64,000 bases of DNA from positions 73,642,489-73,706,488 of the forward strand of contig CM051455.1 of NCBI GenBank assembly GCA_028274465.1. The letters are read 5' to 3'. The position numbers were made by a program, and so were the translations under genes. The notes below the pieces were generated by a model. The model saw only the letters and a list, made by a program, of their open reading frames with translations, was not told the origin of the DNA and ran no database searches. Position 1 is the first letter of the stretch, and each line of letters starts with the position of its first letter. Positions 10,953 through 21,906 of the stretch are shown here, one piece after another. The stretch comes from Plantago ovata (Eukaryota; Streptophyta; Magnoliopsida; Lamiales; Plantaginaceae).

Positions 10953-13900
10953 CCTGTCCTTCTTCAGCAGGTAGTTAATTCAACCATCAGTAAAACTTCA
11001 ATTTCTGAAACTTATTCTTTTGCTAATATTATGTTATCTCTACAGACTTCTCAAGATGCAAGTCAGATGGTTGTTGAAGCCTCTGCACCAGAACCAACAC
11101 TCTCTGCTCAGCAGGTAGTTAATGTTTTTGGTAATAAAACTAAGTTTGACAGCTTAGTACTTGTATCTAACTCAAATTTATTTCAGGATGAACAAATGGA
11201 GGATGCTACTCAAGCTCCTCAAGGAATGGAAATTGTACAACATGAGCTTGCTGAATCTCAGCAGGTAATTCATGTTTCAGCTTTGAACGCTAAAACAATC
11301 TTCCAAACCAATCCATATCTAAATAATGTTCTTTTTCAGGCTCAAAAGGAGACCACTGAATTGGTACTCATCACTGAAGATCATCAAGTAAGTTCTGAGG
11401 AACTGTACTTGAACTTCAAAAGGACTACTTTGTCACAAGTTGCTAAGTCCGTCAACAACTAACAAAGATATAGGCGAATGGACTTCTCTGATCTCCATCT
11501 TCATCTTTCAAACGAGAAAAATAGATCTTCTCTGCTGAAGCTCGAAACATTTGTTCACTCCATCCTCCCTGAAGAAATGACATATTCTCAGCAAATGAGC
11601 TCGAATCTGATTGCTCAAATCAGAGAGAATATGAAGGCAAAATTCAAGAGTGCCTCTCCAGCTGAACAAGCTGTGATGCTCAAAGGTTCATTTGTACCTG
11701 TGGTGGTTGATCCCCACAAAATCAATGAGGAAGAGTAAGTGACAAGTGTTGCTTTATACAAGCACCTTGAGCTAGTAATTCTGACCGATGATGATGAAGA
11801 AGAAGAAGATGAGAACATTTCCACTGATCCAAGTGATGATGAAGGGAAAGATTCCAAGGACAAGAAAGACGATGATGATGACAATCAAGGTCCAAGTCCT
11901 GATGCTGGAGGATTGAAATTAACAGTTGCTGAAAGTACTCCACAAGAAAATCAGCAAGCTGAACAACAACAACCTCAACAAGAATCTCAACCTCCTCCTG
12001 CTGCTGCTGAAAATCAAGCACTTGTGCAAGGTGCTGAAACTGAAGAGGAATATGCCAGAAAAAGGGCTGCCTTGAAAAATGGCAAAAGTCCAGTTTCTGA
12101 TGCCAAGGTTACTGAAGAAAACCTTGATGATGATGATGAACAAGATGAAGATTACCAACGTGCTCTACAGAACAGTATCTTGATCCATGCAAGGCATACG
12201 CAGGACCTAGAAATTTGTCAATCTTCAGGAGTAAGATCACAGGAAGTCCCCTCCCTTCCATTTACTACTGGAGAAACTCCAGTAATTGGGTCCCAAAGTC
12301 AATTAAAACTAACTACTGGCAAAACTCCAGTCATTGAGTCTCAAACGTTGCCTTCAGCAACTACTCAATTGAAACTAACTACTGGTGAAACTCCAGTTGT
12401 TGAGTCTGAAGTGTTGCCATCAGCAACCACTCAACAAAAAGGAAGTGAAGCTGCTGACTTAGGTTCCAAGGTTGCTGAACTTGATGAATCTGAGGATGAC
12501 GACTACTTATCAGAAAATGAGGATGAACAATCCAAAAGAGATCCAAAAGTTGTTCAAATCCCTCCTCCTGATTACATAAATGATTTAGACGATGGTCTAA
12601 GAGGAGAATTGCTGATAAGGGATGATCAGTTTGCTTCTGAACTAAAAGTTCATTCCTTGACACCACATCTAGTGTCGTTCCCAAGAGTTGAGGAGTTTAC
12701 TCCTAGAATTTTGGCACTGAAGAAAGTCCATGATGCCTGCAAAGCTGAAGATGAGGCATTGCTTGCTGAGAGCCCACTTGACTTTGGAAAAATATTGGCT
12801 ACAGTGCTGAGACGCACTACTACTTTGACAATAGCTCAGAAAGACATCAGTCTTTATCACAAGAGCTATGAAGAAGATGTAAGTCAAGCACTCCGGCTAG
12901 CAAAGACCGCATTAGTAAAGGCTCAGACTTTCATGGAAGAAAAGGCCGCAACAGAGCAAAGACATGGAGAGAACATGGTGAGTATTAAAAATGAGTTGTC
13001 AAAAATGACTTCTGATCAGCAACAAATCATCATGAAGTATAATAGTTTAAGCACTCTTGCTGAAAATTGCAATGAGTTCTATTCTCTCCACATCACTCCG
13101 ATGTTGCAATCCATGTCTAAGGGGGAAAAGAAAAGTACCAGAAAAAGAAACCAAACCCCTCCTGCTGTTGATGAGCTACTGCCCATACAACCGCTTGCTG
13201 AAACTGAGCAAAGTTCTAAAAGGCAAGAAGAATCTGAGTTGAATTCAGCAAGTACCAAAAAGAGAAAAAACCGCTGCTCAAACTCAAGATTTTTGCCATA
13301 CTGAAAGTCATCAAAATCTGAATGAAGATGATGAAGATGATGACAATCAAACAATAGCTCAAGCCATAAGAGCTAGACCCTTAACAGCCTTGACTCCGTC
13401 TGGCCACTCAAAGCATTTCTCGTCTGACTCTTCAGCAAGAGATCAAGACAATGCTAAATCAAGAAGAAGAAGGCAAAGATAGGAAGAAAAGAGGCTAGCC
13501 AGCATTGCTATTGGCTCCGGCATCGAATACACAAAGACCAGTAATGAAGAAACCACTCAGAATGTAATCAGAAACATTCATGGTTGCTGGATCTTAAAGC
13601 TGGAAGACTTGCTGGTAAATGAGTTCTTTCCTACAGCCATATTAAATCAAATGTTCAAATGGATTGAACTCAAGGTCCAAAGAAATCAAAGGGAAGAATC
13701 CCTCCCAAGAAATATTGCTGGGAAATGGTTGAATCTCGAGGTCTCAGTAAGAAGAATTGCCATTGGTAAGACTTATAGACAAGAACCAAATCTGATCAAA
13801 CCACCTGGCATTGCTTACTACTCTGTCCCAGTAACAAAGAAACAAAGAAGAGACTTGGATTGATTCCTTATGAGTATTTCTATCTCACTGCTAAGGATCA

Positions 13901-14177
13901 AGAAGAAGATCTTCTCTGGCTAAGAAAGATTCATCCTAAAAGCATTTCAGATACACAGCTTCTCCATGCCAGCAATTGGGGCATGCATTTGTGGGTGACT
14001 AACTACATGGAAATGAATGCTGAAAAGCATCATCATACTGCCTGCAAAAATGCAAGAATTCTTCAACTACAAGTCCGTAGGCTTCTAGAAAACTACGAAA
14101 AGGACTGTGTTGAATTTACTGAACTTGTTGAGAAGTGTGTAAGAGAGATTTTGAGAAAATCTTCTGGAAGAACTTAA
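10953..14177 (+). pseudogene. SIRE-type copia envelope-like ORF, copy A (3' part, broken)
   Basis: Lies directly upstream of a copia PPT and LTR, the position of the extra envelope-like ORF in SIRE/Maximus elements. One frame runs 11031-13304 with stops at 11460-11462 and 11736-11738. It then shifts at an A-run near 13265 and again near 13860, ending 14177. Visible: repeated CAGCAG-GT...TTTCAG units (10961-11340), a conserved helical block (FSDLHLHLSNEK), an acidic low-complexity stretch (DDDEEEEDENISTD), TTGETPV/TTGKTPV repeats, a coiled coil (about 12830-13100), and a conserved C-terminal domain with IPYEYFYLTAKDQEEDLLWL and LLHASNWGMHLWV. No transmembrane segment or signal peptide is evident. 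Function unknown; 'envelope-like' is positional only. The N-terminal third is missing because of the gypsy insertion. Confidence 0.75.
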
Positions 14178-14440
14178 TTCTCTGTAATAGTTTTTGTTAA
14201 AGTTTTGTTCGCTGATTTTGTTTAAGTTATCTCTGCTACTTCTTGTAAACTTCTGAAAGATAACTATCAGCAATGAAGCTTTTGACTCTTATTGGTTTTT
14301 GATTATGCAATTTACTTATGCTTACTGTTTATTATTCAAGTATGCTTGCATTAATCAACTGCTTTATTCAACATCAGAAACCTTTAAAAGGGTAACAATT
14401 AATTTAGCCATGGATTGCTAACATCAAAAAGGGGGAAATT
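14178..14440 (+). other. Copia A 3' untranslated region and PPT
   Basis: AT-rich, no ORF. It ends with the PPT AAAAAGGGGGAAATT (14426-14440), directly against the LTR start TGTTAGGAAAC. Confidence 0.8.
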
Positions 14441-16046
14441 TGTTAGGAAACATGTAATTTTGATGAGCAATTAACCATGCTAAATTAAGGAAAGTCCAGT
14501 AACTAGTACTCTTAAGGTTCATAGGAATTTAGAATTTTAAGGACATTGTAAAAGAGGAACGTTTGCTGAAGACTTAGATTAGGTGCTAGATAGGTTGGTT
14601 TTTACCGCTTATGATGTATCTTGTTTTCTGAAAAGAAAATAACCTATTGAAGCATTTGCTGACGATGTACTTTGCTTTTACAAACAAACTATTGAAGCAT
14701 TTAGAAACCGCTCAGAATCTTGAAATATATTGAAGATCTGAAGACTTGAAGAATTCGAAGATCTGAAGACTACAAGATTTCTGAAGACTGGTATCTACAA
14801 AGGCACATGTTGCTCAGAATGTGGAAACTTCAGCAACAGCATTGCATAAGTGAAAATCTGAAAGACAGAGTAGGTTGTGCTTGCTGAAACTGAGACTGAC
14901 CACTTGCTGATGGAACATATGTGACCTCTTGCTGAAAGTACTTGCATTTGCGCTCCAATGTTACTGTTTGAATTCTATTCAAATAAGCATTAAATGCAAA
15001 GCTTACACGCGAAGGACATGAAGACTAGAAGACAAACAAGGACGATGCTGAAAGTACAAAAGCAAGATAGTGACATCTTAAGGATCAAAAGCCTTGGAAT
15101 TTAAAATTCAAACGGCTCCTTATTTTCACTATAAATAGAGGTCATCCGGCAAAGAGTTGAAGTGCGTCAACAACGTGATCAAACTCTCACTTGTGCTTAA
15201 ACTCACATACCTTCAAACTCTCTATATTGCCATTGATCCGTTCCAAGACTTAAAACTTGAGAAAGCTACTTCTGAAGAAGTAGAACTTACACGACTAAGA
15301 AATTAGTTAAGTGTTCTATCTTTCTTTTGAACAAGAACAAGTCTTGATTTACCAGAAACAATCAAACTTGTTTACTGCAAAGTATTCAAAGTTGTGTTTC
15401 TTAGATTACTTGTTGTAACTGAATAAGTTATAATTAAGTTATCTCACCCCAAAACTCTCTAACTGAAAATACAACCTTTCAGGCATGATATTCAGGGGGA
15501 ACTTAATCGAGCATAGTGTTGCTGATTAAAAGTACCAAGTTTGGTGGAGAACAAGGTTACGTTCTCTAGATTAGGTTGGAGACGAAGCAAGTGTGCTTTG
15601 GTTTCTGTTTGAATCGCTCTAGATAGGAGTTGTAAGGAACCTCAGTCATATCTTAGTGGATTCAGTCCTAGAAAGGACAAAGTCGATTAGTTGACAGATT
15701 ACGCCACTCTCAGATACCACTATAAAAGTGTTTGTTTGATTTACTTACTGTACTTAGTTTTCAGCAAATCATATCTGTCTGTACACAATCACTCACATCA
15801 CTTGCTGAAACCTTTACTTACTAAAAGAGCACTTATTGTATCAAAGACTTCCGCTCTCTGATTTTAAGTATCAGCAAACCTAGCTACTGAAAAGTAACTT
15901 ACGCTTGCTGAGAAAGTTAAGTACCAGCAAACTCATTACTGAAAAGTAATAAGCACTTGCTGAGAAAGTTTTAAACGACGAAAGTTTGAAAAGACTATTC
16001 ACCCCCCCCCCCTCTAGTCTTTTCTTGTTGTTTAAAGGGACCAACA
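14441..16046 (+). repeat. SIRE-type copia LTR, copy A (3' LTR)
   Basis: 1606 bp, TGTTAGGAAAC...GGGACCAACA, nearly colinear with 18760-20276. A TATA box CTATAAATAG lies at 15129-15138. Two tandem copies of a ~53-bp unit (15866-15918, 15919-15970) and a C-run near 16001-16012 mark the last 200 bp. The right flank is the middle of another envelope-like ORF, so this element inserted into copy B. Confidence 0.88.
15129..15138 (+). promoter_or_regulatory. TATA box of copia LTR A
   Basis: CTATAAATAG followed by AGG. The same box is present at 19365-19374 in LTR B and, inverted, near 43720 in the minus-strand copia LTR, in the same relative position. Confidence 0.65.
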
Positions 16047-18499
16047 GAAAATATGAAAGCAAAGTTCAAGAGTGCCTCTCCAGCTGAACAAGTTGTGATG
16101 CTCAAGAGTTCCTTTGTACTCGTGGTGGCTGATCCCCACAAAATCAATGAAGAAGAGGAAGTTACAAGTGCTGCTATGTACAAACATCTCAAGTTAATCA
16201 TACTGACGGATGATGATGAAGAAGAAGAGGATGAAAATATCCCAGAAGATACCAGTGATGATGAAGGAAAAGGTTCTAGGGACAGCAAGGACGATGATGA
16301 TGATAATCAAGGTCCTAGTCCTGATGCTGGCGGAGTAAAAATGACAGTTGCTGAAACTGAAAATCAAAACACTGAGAATCAGCAAGCTGACCAAACTCCC
16401 AGTCAGCAACAAGAATCTACTCCCGCCCCTGCTGAGACAAGTACTCAAGCAACTGAACAACTTGCTGAAAATGAAGAAGAGTACGCCAGAAAGCGTGCTG
16501 AAATGTAAAGAGGCGAAGCTAAGCTTTCTGATGCCGAGTTAGCATTACTCGAAGCTAAGTTCACTGATCCAAACCTTGGAGAAGAAGAACTGGATGAAGA
16601 CTATCAAAGATCTTTACAAAATAGCCTACAGATTCATGCTAGACATACGCAGAATCTAGACATTGCTCAATCTTCAGGATTGAACAACACGGAAGTCTCC
16701 TCCCTTCCACCTACTACTGGTGAAACTCCAGTTTTTGAGTCCAAAGAGTTACCCTCAGCAACCACTCAACCAAAAGTGTCTGAGGCTAAAGATTTGAGAA
16801 TCAAGGTTGCTGGCCTTGACGAATCTGATGATGAAGAAGATCTATCTAACTTCTCAACAAATGAAGAAGAAAGGACAAAGAAAGTTGAACTCATAGAGGT
16901 TGCAATTCCTCCACCATCTCTCCAAACTGATGAAGGAGATGCTGAGAGAAGTCGCTTGCTGAGAAATGATGATCAATTCGCAACTGAGATCAAAGCTCAT
17001 TCACTTACTCCCTCTCTAGTGTCATTTCCAAACGTTGAGGATTTTACTCCAAGAATAAAGGCTCTAATTGTTGTTCACAAAGCATGCCAAGAAGAGGATG
17101 ATGCATTGCTTGCTGAGAGTCCGCTTGACATTGGAAAAATACTGACTACCGTGCTGAAACGCACTACTACACTTACCATAGCTCAGAAAGACACCAGTCT
17201 ACACCACAAAAGCTATGAAGAAGATGCCAGTCAAGCACTCAAACTTGCTAAAAGTGCATTGAAAAAGGCTCAGGCTATTCTTGAAGAAAAAGTCGAAAAT
17301 GAGCGCAGACATGAGGAGAATTTGGCTTTTATTAAGGAAGAATTGTCAAAGCTAACCACATATCAGTAAGACATGATTCTAAAAACAACAGCCTAAGTAC
17401 TCTTGCTGAAAATTGCAATGAGTTTTTCTCTCTACACATCAAACCCTCTGCTGATGCGCCATTGATTTTGCCTGTTCCACCTCCCAGAGAACCACTTGCT
17501 GAAAAAGAGCAAAGTTCTAAGCAAAGAGTTGAAACAGATTCTGAGAGAAGTTCAGCAAATCCAAAAAGGAGAAAAACTGCTGCTGAAACTCAAGAATACT
17601 GTCACACTGAGAGTCATCAAGATCTGAATGAAGATGATGATAATGATGATTACCAAATAATAGCTCAAACTATAAGAGCTAGGCCTATTTCTGCCTTAAC
17701 TCCATCTGGCCAATCCAAACACTTCTCTTCTGACTCTAGATCTTCAGCAAGAGATCAAGAAAATGCTAAGTCAAGAAGAAGAAGGCAAAGACAGGAAGAA
17801 AGAAGGCTAGCCAGCATTGCAATTGGCACAAGCATTGAATATACAAAGACCAGCAATGAGGAAACAACTCAGAATGTGATCAGAAACCTACATGGTTGCT
17901 GGACCATAAAGCTGGAAGATCTTTTGGCCAATGATTTCTTTCCAATTGTTGTACTTAATCAAATGTACACTTGGATTGAATTAAAAGTGCAAAGAAAAGA
18001 AAGGGATCCTCCTCCCTACCCAAGGAACATTGCTATAAAGTGGCTGAATTTAGAGATCTTAGTAAGAAGAACTTCAATCAGCAAGAAGATGAAGCAAGAG
18101 CCTGATTTAATCAAGCCGATTGATGTCGCTTACTACAGTGATCCTATAACAAAGAAGTCAAAGAAGAAATATGGCTTGATTCCTTATGAGTATTTTTATC
18201 TCACTGCTAAGGATCAAGAAGAAGATCTTATCTGGTTAAGGAAAATTCATGCTAACAAGGGCATTTCAGATACTCAACTTCTACATGCTAGCAATTGGGG
18301 CATGCATTTGTGGGTACTTCACTACAAAGAAATGAATGGTGAAAACCATCATTATACTGCCTGCAAGAATGCAAGGATTATTCAACTTGAAGTCCGCAAG
18401 CTACTTGAAGATTACGAGAAGGACTGTGTTGAATTATCTGCTCTTGCTGAGAAGAGTGTAAGGGAGATTCTTAGACAATCTTCTGCTGGAATAGCTTAA
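16047..18499 (+). pseudogene. SIRE-type copia envelope-like ORF, copy B (5' truncated, broken)
   Basis: Begins in mid-ORF at the residues equivalent to 11629 in copy A (ENMKAKFKSASPAEQ), where copy A's LTR inserted. One frame runs 16053-17369, with TAA at 16506-16508 and 17367-17369. A frameshift and a deletion after 17400 precede the last open part (17462-18499), which carries the basic segment KSRRRRQRQEERR (a possible nuclear localisation signal) and the conserved C-terminal domain (LLANDFFP, YTWIELKVQRKERDPPPYPR, GLIPYEYFYLTAKDQEED, HASNWGMHLWVLHYKE). The start shown is the junction, not a translation start. Confidence 0.78.
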
Positions 18500-18759
18500 G
18501 TCCCTTGTAAAAGCTTTGTTTGTTTTGTTTGATGATTACTTTAGTTATCTATGACCTTTCTTGTAAACTTACTGAAAGATAACTATCAGCAATAAACTTT
18601 TGACTCTTATTGGTTTTTGATTATGCAAACTACTTATGCTTACTGTTTTACTATTCAAGTATGCTTGCATTAATCAACTGATTTATTCAACATCAGAAAC
18701 CTCTAAAAGGGTAACAATTAATTTATCCATGGATTGCTAACATCAAAAAGGGGAAAATT
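18500..18759 (+). other. Copia B 3' untranslated region and PPT
   Basis: Homologous to 14178-14440. It ends with AAAAGGGGAAAATT directly before the LTR start TGTTAGG at 18760. No ORF. Confidence 0.8.
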
Positions 18760-20276
18760 TGTTAGGAAACTTGTAATTTTGATGAGCAATTAACCATGCT
18801 AAATTAAGGAAAGTCCAGTAACTAGTACTCTTAAGGTCCATAGGTATTTATAATTTTAAGGACATTGTAAAAGAGGAACATTTACTGAAGACTTAGTGTA
18901 GGTACTAGTTAGGTGCTTTAGTTTGCTGATGACGTACTTTGTTTTTACAAATGAACTATTGAAGCACTAGAACCGCTCAGAAACTTGAAGATTCGAAGAC
19001 TGAAGACTTAGAAGAATTCTGAGAAAGGTATCTACAAAGGCACATGTTGCTCAGAAAGTGAGATTTTCAGCAACAGCTCATATAAGTGAAAATCTATATG
19101 ACAGAGTAGTTTGTGCTTGCTGAAACTGAGACTGACCGCTTGCTCAAATACATATGTGACCTCCTTGCTAAAAGTACTTGCATTTTGGCTCCAACGTTCA
19201 CATTTGAATTCGATTCAAATGAACATTAAATGCAAATTAAGCACATTAAGAACATGAAGACTAGAAGACAATTGAAGGACGCTGCTGAAAGTACAAAAGC
19301 AAGATAGTGACATCTTAAGGAACAAAGCCTTAGAATTTGAAATTCAAACGGCTCCCTTGATTCACTATAAATAGAGGTAATCCGGCAAAGAGTTGAAGTG
19401 TGTCAATAACGTGATCAAACTCTCACTTGTACTTAAACACTCAATCTTCCATACTCTTTACTGCCTATTTATCCTCTCCAAGACTTAAGCTTGAAACAAA
19501 AGATACTTTTGAAGAAGTAGAACATTCACGGCTAAGAAATTAGTTAAGTGTTCTTTCATTCGAACAATAACAAGTCTTGACACCAGAAACAACTTAACTT
19601 GTTTACTGAAAAGTATTACAAGTTGTGTTTCTTTAGATAGCTTGTTATAGCTGAAAAAGTTATACTCAAGTCATCTCATCCCAAACCTCTCTAACAGATA
19701 AACACCCTTTTTCAGACGTGAAATTCAGGGGGAATTAATCAAGCATTGTGTTGCTGATTATAAGTCCCAAGTTTGGTGGAGAACAAGGTTACAGTTCTCT
19801 AGTTAGGTTGGAAACGAAGCAAGTGTGCTTTGGTTTCTGAAGAATCATTATAGATAGGTGTTGTAAGGAACCTCAAGCTTATCTTAGTGGATTCAGTCCT
19901 ACAAAGGACAAAGTGGATTAGTTGAGAGATTACGCCACTCTCAGATACCACTATAAAAGTGTTTGTGTCATTTACTTTACCGCATTTAGTTTGCAGCAAG
20001 CTTTACTTATTGTACACTGCCACTCTGCTCACTTGCTGAAACTAGCACTCTCTGAAAAGCACTTATTGTATAAAGACTTTCGCACTCTGTTTTTAAAGTA
20101 CCAGTAAAACTCGTTACTGATAAGTAAATAGTACTTGCTGAGAAAGCTAAGTATCAGCAAACTCATTACTGAAAAGTAATAAGCACTTGCTGAGAAAGTT
20201 TTTAAACGAGGAAAGTTTGAAAAGACTATTCACCCCCCCCCCTCTAGTCTTTTCTTGTTGTTTAAAGGGACCAACA
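18760..20276 (+). repeat. SIRE-type copia LTR, copy B (3' LTR)
   Basis: 1517 bp, TGTTAGGAAAC...GGGACCAACA. TATA box at about 19365-19374; the 53-bp tandem unit occurs at 20096-20147 and 20148-20200; C-run at 20231-20242. The right flank (20277 on) is copia gag coding sequence on the opposite strand, so element B inserted into that gag. Confidence 0.88.
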
Positions 20277-21214
20277 CCCTTTTGTTGGACATACTTTTCA
20301 GTAAGTTCTTTTCTAGCAAGGTTCCTTCTAGTCCTAGCATTTTGAGTTTTGTCAGAACTCTTAGGCTTGGTTTTGTTCATCTCTTTGAAGTATCTTTGCT
20401 GACTTTGCTTATATTCATGAAAGAGTTGACTTTACTTGGTTTTGAATCCAAGTCCACTTTTCGGTGAGTGTTGAGATTTTGTCTCAACAACCTTACCCGA
20501 TTCAGGTTTGTCAACAAAGGTCTTCTGATTACTTTTAGTAATCTTGCCCTTAGTCTTAACAAATTGCTTTTCAGCAACTTGTTTGGCGGAATGCTTTACA
20601 ACATCCTTTTTCTTAACAGTTTTCTTTTCAGCAACCTGTTTTCCTTTTAAAGTCTTGTTACTTTGAGTGGCAAGAGCGGGCTTTAAGGTCGTAGGTACTT
20701 GATTGCTTATTTCAGCAACCTTAGATTGACCAATCTGATAGAGTTCTGGTTGACCACTATCAGTTGCACGAACAAAGGTGATTGGTGAATTGTCTTTACT
20801 CAAGATTATTACATCATCACCTTCATACGTTGCACCTAAACCTTCTTTCTGAGATGGGTCTCTCAGATAGGAGTTTAGTCCAGTCAGCGTGTTACTAGCG
20901 TCAGCATAAGATTGGAAATTGACTTTCATCTTTTTCATTTCTTGTATTTCAGCAAGTAACTGTAGAATTGAAGACTGATACTCTTCCAATTCTATTGCCA
21001 TTTGAGAATTCTTCTCTGTAGCTTCAACAATTAACTTCTTGAGATGCAATATTTCAGCATCCTTCTTTTCTAACTCAACGCTCAGCAAGACATACTTTTC
21101 AGTAGTTTGCTTAGTCAGAAGTTCAGCATTTTGTAGTTTCTCTTGCTGTTTGCTCAGAAATTTCTCAAATCTTTCGATTTCTCCTTGAATTCTATCAATG
21201 TCAATGTCATCTTC

Positions 21215-21495
21215 TGTAACGCCCCAGATTTAAGAAGCTTAAAAGGGTTGAGAACGCTACTCATACCATCAAGGTGCACCTTTCTTTTCGGGAATCCACC
21301 TAGAAGAACTTCAGTGTTAAGCGTGCTTGCTTTGGAGCAATTCTAGGATGGGTGACCCACTGGAAAGTTCCCGGTGCGTGCGCGAGTGAGGACAAAGTGC
21401 GCGGATTAGAACCCGTGTTGGTCTGTGGGGCCAGCATATCACCCCGGAGAGCGCCCATGAGTAACCACGCCGGCCGGATTGGTCGGGTCGTTACA
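21215..21495 (+). repeat. Cassandra 5' LTR with 5S-derived domain
   Basis: The 5S-like segment spans about 21255-21380. GTTAAGCGTGCTTG (21316-21329) corresponds to the 5S A-box region and CTAGGATGGGTGACCC (21343-21358) to the C-box region, in the order and spacing of 5S rRNA. Confidence 0.9.
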
Positions 21496-21624
21496 AATGG
21501 TATCAGAGCCTAGACCAACCCAAACCCCGCACCGGGTGGACGGTTGGTAAAGGTTATTGTCAGTTTGTCACCCCCACCACTTAAGGCGCTCGACGTGGAC
21601 GTCGAGGCTTTAAGGGGGGTAGAT

Positions 21625-21906
21625 TGTAACGCCCCAGATTTCAAAAGCTTAAAAGGGTTGAGAACGCTACTCATACCATCAAGGTGCACCTTTCTTTTTC
21701 GGGAATCCACCTAGAAGAACTTCAGAGTTAAGCGTGCTTGCTTTGGAGCAATTCTAGGATGGGTGACCCACTGGGAAGTTCCCGGTGCGCGCACGAGTGA
21801 GGACAAAGTGCGCGGATTAGAACCCGTGTTGGTCTGTGGGGCCAGCATATCACCCCGGAGAGCGCCCATGAGTAACCACGCCAGCCGGATTGGTCGGGTC
21901 CTTACA
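21625..21906 (+). repeat. Cassandra 3' LTR with 5S-derived domain
   Basis: Second LTR. A-box-like segment at 21726-21740 and C-box-like segment at 21754-21769. It ends CTTACA followed by the TSD TCTTC. This is a 5S-like RNA polymerase III promoter within an LTR, not a 5S rRNA gene. Confidence 0.9.

Larger units (their letters stand above)
21215..21906 (+). mobile_element. Cassandra TRIM retrotransposon, complete
   Basis: Two LTRs of 281 and 282 bp (TGTAACGCCCC...TTACA) flank a 129-bp non-coding interior. The PBS TGGTATCAGAGC (21498-21509) matches the initiator tRNA-Met complement, and a short PPT (about 21610-21624, TTAAGGGGGG) precedes the 3' LTR. A 5-bp target duplication TCTTC lies at 21210-21214 and 21907-21911. 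Both LTRs carry a 5S rRNA-derived segment, the defining trait of Cassandra. The element has no coding capacity and depends on other elements for mobilisation. The LTRs differ at only a handful of sites. Confidence 0.95.

Noticed and set aside
11739..13304. Host gene encoding an acidic coiled-coil protein
   Set aside because: Present in at least three broken copies, each next to a copia PPT and LTR; it is the element's own extra ORF.
21215..21906. 5S rRNA genes in tandem
   Set aside because: The two 5S-like segments are diverged from 5S, lie in LTRs ending TG...CA with a Met-tRNA primer site and a TSD. This is Cassandra, not rDNA.
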